Shown piece by piece: positions 58,001-64,000 of a DNA stretch of 64,000 nt. The stretch is from assembly GCA_028753945.1 (NCBI GenBank), contig JAPNXP010000009.1, forward strand, positions 1,736,001 through 1,800,000, given 5' to 3'. Under the pieces are notes generated by a model. The model was not told where the DNA came from. It made no database searches and saw only the letters and a program-made list of their open reading frames with translations. The first letter of the stretch is position 1; every line of letters begins with the position of its first letter. The translations under genes and the position numbers were made by a program. This DNA is from Hexactinellida sp. DTS-2022 (lineage: Eukaryota; Porifera; Hexactinellida).

Positions 58001-60346
58001 CAACTTGAACTTAGACTACATGAGTGGTGGCTATCAACTAATGGGGCGTTATCTGAACGCTACCAAGCGGCCTATGGTCTACTCCTGTTCCTGGCCATTT
58101 TATATTTGGAACAGCGTGAGACAAATTGATTATCAGCTGCTTGTGGCTACCTGCAACCTCTGGAGGAATTACTTTGACATATCTGACTCCTGGACTTCTA
58201 TCGTTGATATTATCAAATTCTATTCTGGTAATCAAGCATGGATGGCTCCTCTGGCTGGCCCGGGCCATTGGAACGATCCAGACATGATTCTAGTCGGCGA
58301 CTTCTCTCTCTCTAAGGGCCAGTCTCGGGTCCAGTTCGGAATGTGGGCCATGTTCTCCGCCCCACTCCTGCTCTCCGTAGACCTCACTCATATCCCAGAT
58401 TATGCTCTTGAGGTAGTAACCAATGATGAAGTCATCGCTATCGATCAAGACCGGAAGGGACAACAAGCCCTTATGGTCTATAACTCAACTGACGGGTCAT
58501 GGCATGTGTTCAAGAAGGAGCTTGCTGACTCTGCCTACGCAGTAGCTGTTCTCTATCTGAGAGAATTTGGCAGTCCAGTGCTGTTTGACCTGGACTTTTC
58601 CCTCATTGATAAAACCCATCATACTTTCTCAGTTAAAGACCTGTTCAGCGGAGTAGTTGGTAACCACACCGATAGTATGTCTCTCTTGGTGGATCCCGAT
58701 GGGATCAGACTACTCAAACTCACTCCACTGTAATTACGGGAATTTATGCATACATTCAGTTTTAAGACTTTTGTTTATACTATGTGTTTCATATGGCAGT
58801 ATGTAGACTTTGTATAAGTATATTCTGTAGATTTCTGATATTTTGACATTTCAAGTGATACTCTTTACATACTTATGTATATACCTAATTGTTTACAGGA
58901 GTTCTGATACTGTTAACTTTTGTTTCCGATAGAACAACAGTCTGCACAGAACGCTCCTTTACAAGAAGAGCCTCCGGCTGATACTCTAGAACCTCCCGAT
59001 TCCCAGGAGAACGGAATCTCCACCAATCCCTCCCCAACACCCAAGGTCTCCCACTCCCACGCATCGCCCGCTCCCCCTCCTCCCCACCCTCCTGACCACG
59101 CCCCCCCACTCAACCCTAATGCAACCATCGACTTAACCCCTCAGGCCAGCTACTCCGCACAGAATGAATCGATAACTTCTCAGGCATCAGTGGCTGGACT
59201 TAGTCACAAGCACCCGCTGAGATCGGCCCCCCTCGCCCCCCCTCCCTCTGCCTCTCTGCCTCCCCAGCGCCCGGGCGCCGCCCCAATTCAGCCCCCGCCT
59301 GCTGTCCCGATGACCAGCCCCGGCGCCTCCCCCTACCATGAGCCCCCTCCCCAGCCCCCCCGGGAGCCCTCCCCGCCCCCGGCAAACATCCCAGCCCCGC
59401 CCCCCAACCTGCCAGGCGTCTCCGACGAGCTCCCCCCCTCGCCCCCTCCCCCAGCGGACTCGGACCTGCAGCCCGGCATTGCCTCTATGGGAGACATGGA
59501 CGCCGTAAAGAAAGGACTGAAGAGTGTGGAGAGAACTGTGTTTGAGGATCCGAGAGGCGATCTTATGAGTTCGATTCTGAAGGTACCTCTACACTATAAC
59601 TATATGTAAATAGGATACTCACATTAGGGTTGCCAGACGTCCCGGACAATCCAGGTATAAAGTCATTTGTCCGGTGTCCGGGTTTGAAACAATTTTGTCC
59701 TTGTTTGGAGAAATTTGCTTTCTTGTGAAGCAATGTGGAGTGGACAATATTTAATAATTAAATAATGTTATAGGTCAGTAAAGCCTAAAAATTTCTCTCG
59801 CTCGGTTGTATTATTTAGATTACATGCTACAACAAAATAATCTGTGAAAAAAATGTTTCATTGCTTTAATATATACAAATGAAATTTTTCCTCCCCTCTC
59901 CCTGTTTGGTTTGCCTCCCACTTTCAGAGAGCTAAAAATGCCATTGTACTTTAGATACAATAATATTAAAACATTGACTAATATTGAGAGACTACATTTT
60001 GTCCGGGTGTGAGTGTGACCCTAAGAAAATCTGGCAACCCTAACTGGCATTCACTAAGACACTACTTAATTTCTAAGCTAAGCGAGATATAATTTGCTAC
60101 AAAGTACGAAGTTACGAACTGTACAATTATTTATACAACCGTTCATATGAACTTTTTCTGAGTTTATTTGCTTATTAGGGCGCTAAACTGAAAAAAGTTG
60201 AGAAGAAGGAGGAGGTCACTGCCGCGCAGTCCTACGCGGGAAATGACGTAGCCGCCATTCTCTCTCGACGTATCGCGATAGAACTCTCTGACTCGGACTC
60301 GGATTATGATGATGACTACTCTGATGACGAAGATTGGGATGCTTAA
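49065..60346 (+). CDS. WASF: WAVE/WASF actin-nucleation promoting factor, host of three nested genes
   Basis: Four exons: 49065-49430, 51540-51810, 58933-59582, 60179-60346, phases 0, 1, 0, total 484 residues, stop TAA. Exons 1-2 give the WAVE/SCAR homology region (start MPIVKRSIEP, LECTSTLTL, IRQL-like LQLSSLSKHAENLFGEL, then YTDPNYFLNLW) and a basic stretch. Exon 3 is a long proline-rich tract (SH3/profilin sites). It ends in the first part of the WH2 motif (RGDLMSSILK), which continues in exon 4 (GAKLKKVE). The central and acidic part follows (NDVAAILSRRIAIE ... DEDWDA), with the Trp that contacts Arp2/3. WAVE links Rac to Arp2/3 within the WAVE regulatory complex. Intron 1 (2.1 kb) holds COG8. 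Intron 2 (7.1 kb) holds a transposase-like gene and a GH27 gene. Intron 3 holds a TIR element. Confidence 0.93.
49556..51400 (+). CDS. COG8: Conserved oligomeric Golgi complex subunit 8, inside WAVE intron 1
   Basis: An intronless gene of 614 codons (human 612), ATG at 49556 and stop TAG. Conserved blocks include the N-terminal YLQDLATYSL, the middle FLQTRNSWLRQTL and DDAYGYLGKLIETSRVHLF, and a C-terminal region with FRAALGG. COG8 belongs to lobe B of the COG tether, which recycles Golgi glycosyltransferases by vesicle capture. The last 80 residues are rich in Pro, Gln and Thr and look unstructured. The ATG is only 126 bp after the WAVE exon 1 donor, and the stop is 139 bp before the WAVE exon 2 acceptor, on the same strand. 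Separate promoters, a shared promoter or alternative first exons are all possible. The high G+C is shared with neighbouring exons. Confidence 0.94.
   Translation: MSHIESISSWLLPDKPPAWHLEPEHLSYLQDLATYSLSQVQAEPARLREDRSQLRADTQSLAYQNYRTFILTADCSAGILAQIDRVNLHLDSVVQGSSDAKSRCSEFVRRSAEVDRQRQKNSLVLSKHSELLEVLEIPQVMETCVRNGYYEEALELWHHVQRLSKRLKHIPLMQGIARDVSGTMDLMQSQLLQLLGTSIQLPACLRTIGYLRRMGVFEEGELRIKFLQTRNSWLRQTLAAIPSDDAYGYLGKLIETSRVHLFDVITQYRGIFPNDDPSVVMTSSDSVLNRSSYAHVFYGWIACKVGEFLHSLEAVLSSSPSVQRLDSLLSQSMYFGLSFSRIGADFRPMLVNIFHRTMFRSLSSQLSAASADFRAAMRNYILTPPYQAPHPPSCAQPPRDPGKTPPPPQALLQFTPLARYLNQLLATLNEVKQCPLTSLALPFRAALGGSLAGMAQAVCEFDARERSSYSDKERELFVQLCFLTVYELIPFVSSALLHVYPVDCVNEFLSRTPCAASGPDALQTAKRARVYTALSCDELGDPLKQLYPEEVRQRLREARRQSQQLAPAPAALPRTPEREAPALDRLEENTDTDTQTGETDLIQSLPQTTDDTVI
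52054..52538. mobile_element. 485-bp hAT-type element with 8-bp duplication
   Basis: The ends CATGCGCGGCGCCAG and CTGGCGCCGCGCCTG are inverted with one mismatch. TTTCATAG stands on both sides (52046-52053 and 52539-52546). No transposase frame. It lies in WAVE intron 2. Confidence 0.9.
53248..56405 (-). CDS. Transposase-like (MULE-type core?) gene nested antisense in WAVE intron 2
   Basis: Three exons on the minus strand: 56405-56243, 54677-53560, 53493-53248, joining in phase to about 508 residues, stop TAA. Exon 1 starts at ATG (MSVIVSNLGK). The join reads ATKK-DEWKYDNLKW, matching a block (DLY... KDEW--D-Y-W) that I remember from invertebrate proteins pairing a small N-terminal DNA-binding-like domain with a MULE-like DDE transposase core. 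Residues near 240-330 look like that core: SLDLSFRMESFFVTPVY, then PVLVLLHESRSPQVYNSLF and a region around LVVDSID, where intact relatives have a TDGE-like acidic site. The rest of the core is missing, and a Ser/Asn-rich and Glu-rich tail replaces it. A domesticated, probably non-catalytic transposase derivative is my inference. Intron 1 (1.57 kb) carries the TIR element at 55348-56037; intron 2 is only 66 bp. Confidence 0.6.
55348..56037. mobile_element. ~690-bp TIR element with CAATTCGTGAC tandem motifs
   Basis: The left end TGGGATACATACAATTCTTGAC and the right end GTCACGAATTGTATGTATCCCA are inverted copies. After the left end, a phrase of the type TACAATTCGTGAC/CATATTTCGTGAC repeats about eight times with drift to 55555, which keeps a spurious frame open. 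Near the right end 'CCCCTAGGGG' and 'CCCCAAGGG' stand close together. Confidence 0.7.
57528..58733 (+). CDS. GH27 alpha-galactosidase / alpha-N-acetylgalactosaminidase, nested in WAVE intron 2
   Basis: An intronless gene of 401 codons, first ATG chosen (MQIVFLLIILLSESTA is a signal peptide), stop TAA. GH27 landmarks: TPPMGWLSWERF, VDDCW, GLKFGIYEDIGTKTC, nucleophile D156 in YVKLDGC, acid/base D217 in WRNYFDISDSW, and GHWNDPDMILVG. By chance the two catalytic positions carry the same numbers as in human NAGA. The substrate-selecting loop reads S188-W-P-F191. Human NAGA has Ser and Ala there, and human GLA has Glu and Leu. Serine suggests tolerance of an N-acetyl group, but the bulky Phe where NAGA has Ala argues against a simple NAGA assignment. 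Several N-glycosylation sequons fit a lysosomal or secreted enzyme. It ends 200 bp before WAVE exon 3, same strand. Confidence 0.92.
   Translation: MQIVFLLIILLSESTALDNGLALTPPMGWLSWERFDCTTDCVSYPDSCINEHLIISQAQALVKLGLNKRGYEYIIVDDCWLASSRDSVTDELVPNKSRFPRGMPFLVDYIHSLGLKFGIYEDIGTKTCAGFPGSWLHERQDADTFAKWKVDYVKLDGCNLNLDYMSGGYQLMGRYLNATKRPMVYSCSWPFYIWNSVRQIDYQLLVATCNLWRNYFDISDSWTSIVDIIKFYSGNQAWMAPLAGPGHWNDPDMILVGDFSLSKGQSRVQFGMWAMFSAPLLLSVDLTHIPDYALEVVTNDEVIAIDQDRKGQQALMVYNSTDGSWHVFKKELADSAYAVAVLYLREFGSPVLFDLDFSLIDKTHHTFSVKDLFSGVVGNHTDSMSLLVDPDGIRLLKLTPL
59625..60042. mobile_element. 418-bp TIR element in WAVE intron 3
   Basis: TAGGGTTGCCAGA at the left and TCTGGCAACCCTA at the right are exact 13-bp inverted repeats; TTTGTCCGG and CCGGACAA-type pieces mirror further in. 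It fills most of the 596-bp intron. I see no clear target duplication. Confidence 0.7.
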
Positions 60347-61536
60347 CAGCTTCTCCCATCTCTGAGAGTGAATTCTATTTGCCATCTGCATCCCCGTTAT
60401 CTATATTTCTATAGTTCGGTTTACTGAATTGTGTATTATATTAAGTAGAGTACACTTTGCATGTTTTATTTACCTATGAAGTATTTTAGTTGGCTCCTGG
60501 CCTATATCTATATATGTACATTGTAGCTTAGTAGACTGATTTATGGAATAATATTGCACTGTACATATGAGTAATCTTTTTGGTTGTACCGTATTTGTAT
60601 GGGAGTTTATCAGTAATATACAGAATAATTGTACAAGAACATACAGAAAACGGTTTTCTTAATAACTTATCAATTTGATAACATTGGGTATTCTTATAGA
60701 TCTCAACAAGGGCAAGATTCTTCCAGGGTACATGTGACAAGTTTTAGGATTTATATACTCAATTCCTATCAATCTAAATGACTACTATGATTGCCGGAAT
60801 CTCTAAGAACTGTTTGTATTATTTTCAAACAGTTCTTAGAGATCTAGTGAACTCAAACATCCGATATCCGGACCTCTCAGATCCGGGCGCCTCCCTCAAC
60901 TGGCACCATTATATCTTGTTGAGCTAATATGTACTAATTAAAAACAAAATATTATAATTAAAAACCTGGTAAAAAAGATCAGTTTTTGATTTTTGGATAA
61001 ATCTAGAAAATATGTATTCTACACTGAGATGCAACATACTAGCCTTTGAGTTTCTGAGATCCGGTGTCATAGTAGATCCTGTTCCCCCATCTTATTGTTC
61101 CCCCGAACATTATTATTTCCTAGGGAATACTGTCACTTTGGTCCAAGGATAGATAGTTTGACCCGATTAAGCGGAGAACCCAATTAACCGAAATTGAAAC
61201 AATTGACAGTATATTGACCCGATTAGTTGTAATTTGGGATTTTTAAAGCGAATATTGAGTAATCAACCCAAATTTTTCCCAGAATAACCAAACTTGAACT
61301 CAAAATTAATAATTTTGACCCGATTAACAGAAAATATTGTTTATTAGCTTCAATTGGCATGATTTTGTTCATGGAAAAATGATCCCATTGAGCAGTTGAT
61401 CCCAATAACAAGTGACGAGCGGAGTTGACTATATCTGATATTGAGTACGACACTAGTGAGTGACAGGAAAGTCTAGGTAATTCACAACATTTCTACATCT
61501 TCTGTCACTGGAAATTGGTCCCCGAAAAATATTGGT

Positions 61537-61722
61537 CCCGGTGTAAGCGCGCTTTGGGGACCCCAGCGTTTTAGGCCCCCCCCCCCCGTCCCTAGAGCCC
61601 TAGCGTTTAGGGTTCCCGTCCCCATATAAAACGCTAACATTATGTGACGGGATCCCTAAAATGCTAGGACTTTAGGGACAGGGGCCTAAACGCAGGGGTC
61701 CCCAAAGCGCGCTTACACCGGG
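61537..61722. mobile_element. Hairpin element with CCCGGTGTAAGCGCGCTTTG ends
   Basis: Left and right ends pair for about 40 bp with one or two differences, and the pairing resumes deeper (CTAGCGTTTAGG with CCTAAAATGCTAG). Almost the whole 186 bp can fold into one stem. It contains a run of 11 C. No coding capacity. Confidence 0.8.
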
Positions 61723-62027
61723 ATTAAATTAATGTATCAGATCTTGAGTCTCCCAAATCTAATCTTTCATCAAGTTGATTCTAATTAATATTATTGAGTA
61801 ACTAAACATATACCTCAGAGGGACCAATTGTCCACAGGACCAAACTTCCATGAAAATTTTAGTCCCCCGACTAAACTTCCATGAAAATTTTAGTCCCCCG
61901 ACTAATTTTGCAAGGAGACCAAAATTTCCGTGAGAGTTCTACTAACCATAGTGCGAATTTCTGCTGAGGGGAAGAGAATTACCAGTGAATACTGTTCGGG
62001 TGAACAATATTCTAGGTTTAATAAGGA

Positions 62028-62630
62028 GAGCTGGGTTTAATTTTAACTTGTTTTTAGCATGGATGTATGTATGGGATGTTTGAATTAAGGTCTTAAAAAC
62101 AAGCAAACTGACTTTTCTAAGGAAACTAATTTCATAATTAGTCATTTAGAATTTACTCTGCAACATTCTATGGTATATTTTTGTCAGGACAACTCTTAAA
62201 TCTTTCGAAATCTTTCGAAAAATCGGTCAAAAGGACCCTCCACCACATGGCATCTGTAATTTAACAAGGGTACAAATACATTTGTTATATACTAGTAATT
62301 CAGGTAAGACCATATAAAATAAGCCTCTGGTAGTGTCAGGAAGTTAGAACTAAGCTCTAGGGAATTTCTTTTGCCCCCTGTAGGATTATTTGCTACCTGT
62401 AGGGCTTTTGCCCCCTGAAGTGGCAAAATTTCCTTGTATTATAAATACGGTATTTTGAGTTGTCCTGACAAAAATATACCATAGAATGTTGCAGAGTAAA
62501 TTCTAAATGACTAATTATGAAATTAGTTTCCTAACTTTCCTTAGAAAAGTCAGTTTGCTTGTTTTTAAGACCTTAATTCAAACATCCCATACATACATAC
62601 ATGCTAAAAAACAAGGTAAAATCATCCTAG
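62028..62630. mobile_element. Foldback with ~170-bp near-identical arms
   Basis: Arms 62028-62195 and 62457-62630 are reverse complements with only a handful of changes, separated by a 260-bp loop. The arms meet the loop at GAGTTGTCCTGAC. Both arms encode the same spurious peptide (MTNYEISFL...), which explains paired small ORFs on opposite strands. Weaker similarity extends further outward. It ends about 170 bp before the FG-GAP gene. Confidence 0.82.
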
Positions 62631-62798
62631 CTCTCCTAGGGGGAACAGGATCTACGCTGACACCGGTAAATTCCCACTTACGGCGACAATGCCCGGATAA
62701 TGGAAGTTTGAATGTAGTACGTACGTATAGTAAGTTAGAGTCTCAGAATAGGATTATATGTGTCATGCAAAGGGTAACTAAAACACTGCCATAGCTCG

Positions 62799-64000
62799 AT
62801 GCTGTCAGAAGACAGTGCACACTACATTAGGTCTGTGACAGCCAAGCACTATGAAGAGGGTCAGAACCTGTCCGGGATAGGCAGCTGGGTCCTGGAGAAG
62901 CTGGGCATGAAGCGGTCGGATTACGTCATACTGATCCTGCTCACAGTGGTGGGGAGCTATCTGTTCAACATGAGAGACAGAGTCTCGCTGCAGCCCGCCT
63001 TCTTCCAGCCCATTCAGACAGACCTGTATAGCAACGACTACTACCCACAGGCATGGGAGCGGGTCAGCCGTCCCTTGGTGACAGACCTGGAGAGCGACGG
63101 GGAGAACGAGGTTATCCTCTCTTTCCCAAACGGACACATCGTGGTCGCTAAGTTCGCAACGGTTACCCCGGAGGCAGACTATCCCCTCCCGCGCCTGGAG
63201 AAGATATTCGAGACCAGTCTCTCCTCCCCGGACGGGGCCCGCAGACACGCCCTCTCTGTGGAGACGGGGTTCTTGGAGCCGTATCTGGGCATGGGCCAGG
63301 TGCGGCGACAGGTGATAGCCGTGCTGACTAACGACAGCCACGTGTTCCTCTTCTCTGCGGACCTGAAGCTGCTCTGGTCCCGCGCGCTGGGGGGCGTGTC
63401 TCTCGCGGGCGAGCAGCGCCTCTATCTGAGGGAGTCTTCCCTCCTGGTGCTCTCGCACCCTCTGCAGGAGGGGGACCTGGGCGCCGTCGTGGTGGGCGTG
63501 GCTCTGGGGGTCCGCGACGGGTCCGCGCCCGGCGGCGACGCGAAGGTGGAGGAGAGTCTGTACCACTTCTCTCTGTTCGCGCTGGAGGGGCGCTCTGGGG
63601 AGACTCGGTGGAGTCACGAGCCCGGGGACTTCGAGGTGCGCCGAGAGAGTCCCTTTCCCAACTTCCGACACTTCAAGTTCGACGCCCAGTGGAGCTCCAA
63701 GCATCGGGGGGAGCGCCACTGGGGCGAGTACAAGAACGCGTTCCGCAGCGCGCTCCCCTACAGCTGGTCCAGTCCGTACGACTCGAGACTGAGGGTGGAC
63801 AGGGTGGGGCCCCCCAGGTCCAGAGAGGCCAGTCCGGGGGAGGACTTCAAGTACCGCACCCTCCTCGACCTGGACCAGGAGTACGTCGCCGGTCTCCTGT
63901 TTGGGGGCCTCAAGCCCCACTCCCCCTCGGAGCGCGTGGCTAGTCCGGACGCTATTTTCCTGTACTCCGAGAAACAGGTGCAGCTGGTGGAGCTTTCCTC
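62799..64000 (+). CDS. FG-GAP repeat membrane protein similar to plant NERD1/At3g51050 (3' end beyond window)
   Basis: The frame is open from the ATG at 62799 to the window end (400 codons, no intron seen). Residues 42-56 are one membrane segment (YVILILLTVVGSYLF), preceded by a soluble tail of about 40 residues. FG-GAP-like blade: VTDLESDGENEVILSF near residue 95. Blocks that I align from memory with the Arabidopsis FG-GAP protein At3g51050: QVIAVLTNDSHVFLFSADLKLLW, LVLSHPLQEGDLGAVVVG, YHFSLFALEGRSGETRW, and FRHFKFDAQWSSKHRGE followed by W-EYKNAFRSALPYSW. The plant protein is a single-pass membrane protein of the secretory pathway linked to the exocyst and root growth; its molecular role is not settled. 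A lumenal beta-propeller-like domain is likely here. The minus-strand frame across it is an antisense artefact. Confidence 0.75.
   Translation, partial: MLSEDSAHYIRSVTAKHYEEGQNLSGIGSWVLEKLGMKRSDYVILILLTVVGSYLFNMRDRVSLQPAFFQPIQTDLYSNDYYPQAWERVSRPLVTDLESDGENEVILSFPNGHIVVAKFATVTPEADYPLPRLEKIFETSLSSPDGARRHALSVETGFLEPYLGMGQVRRQVIAVLTNDSHVFLFSADLKLLWSRALGGVSLAGEQRLYLRESSLLVLSHPLQEGDLGAVVVGVALGVRDGSAPGGDAKVEESLYHFSLFALEGRSGETRWSHEPGDFEVRRESPFPNFRHFKFDAQWSSKHRGERHWGEYKNAFRSALPYSWSSPYDSRLRVDRVGPPRSREASPGEDFKYRTLLDLDQEYVAGLLFGGLKPHSPSERVASPDAIFLYSEKQVQLVELS

Larger units (their letters stand above)
60347..62798. other. Intergenic between WAVE and the FG-GAP gene
   Basis: No gene is supported. At 60800-60850 a short inverted pair around AAGAACTGTTTG forms a hairpin. 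At about 61146-61440 lies a repeat with 'TTGACCCGATTA' motifs related to the sequence interrupting sulfotransferase copy A. A hairpin element (61537-61722), a 39-bp direct duplication near 61840-61910 (ACTTCCATGAAAATTTTAGT) and a foldback (62028-62630) follow. Confidence 0.55.

Noticed and set aside
61942..62794. Matching small proteins MTNYEISFL... on opposite strands
   Set aside because: They are the same DNA read in the two arms of a foldback, not a gene pair.
62805..63920. 371-codon frame on the minus strand
   Set aside because: It is antisense to the FG-GAP protein, whose plus-strand frame has a membrane segment and family blocks. The minus frame is low-complexity and follows from high G+C.

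Overview
This is a window of an animal nuclear genome. It is AT-rich between genes. The G+C-richer coding stretches are broken by short spliceosomal introns, and the proteins are typical metazoan ones: WAVE/WASF, COG8, eRF1, WIPI4/WDR45, PLD3-like, MCRS1, TXNDC17, a GH27 lysosomal glycosidase, SET, PDZ and PH proteins. TAA, TAG and TGA all end convincing genes, so the standard code is in use. The many intronless genes, and above all several genes lying inside the introns of another gene, recall ctenophore genomes. That placement is an inference and cannot be proved from this window.

Layout. 1-4.9 kb: no secure gene, several small terminal-inverted-repeat (TIR) elements. 5-7.1 kb: 3' part of a PDZ-PH-PH adaptor gene (+). 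9.3-10.4 kb: MCRS1 (+). 11.6-12.9 kb: PLD3-like (-). 12.9-23.4 kb: gene-poor, with a 4-kb foldback of nested inverted repeats and two minisatellites. 23.4 kb: tiny CNC-like bZIP (+). 26.3 kb: TXNDC17 (+). 28.3-36.3 kb: five-exon eRF1 (+), followed closely by intronless WDR45 (+). 38.7-44.4 kb: two dead sulfotransferase copies in inverted orientation, flanking a small PPxY membrane protein (-) and an NHL-repeat protein (+). 44.5 kb: SET-domain protein lacking part of its SET domain. 46.9-47.9 kb: decayed Ty3/gypsy integrase (-). 49.1-60.3 kb: four-exon WAVE gene (+) with COG8 (+) in intron 1, and a transposase-like gene (-) plus a GH27 glycosidase (+) in intron 2. 62.8 kb to the end: 5' part of a gene similar to the plant FG-GAP protein At3g51050/NERD1.

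Most of the products are housekeeping or endomembrane proteins: translation termination, autophagy (WIPI4), Golgi tethering (COG8), lysosomal hydrolysis (PLD3-like, GH27) and actin nucleation (WAVE). Nothing shows that they form one pathway. The points most worth a second look are the WAVE locus hosting three other genes, an eRF1 whose NIKS motif reads SIKS, a bZIP protein with Met in place of the invariant DNA-contacting Asn, the transposase-like gene inside WAVE, and the NERD1-like protein.

The non-coding part is rich in small non-autonomous DNA transposons. Several have exact target-site duplications, and one has its empty site preserved in sister repeats within the window. No tRNA, rRNA or CRISPR array was recognised by eye. 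Exon boundaries were placed by hand from GT/GC-AG signals, reading phase and remembered family similarity; no database search was run.
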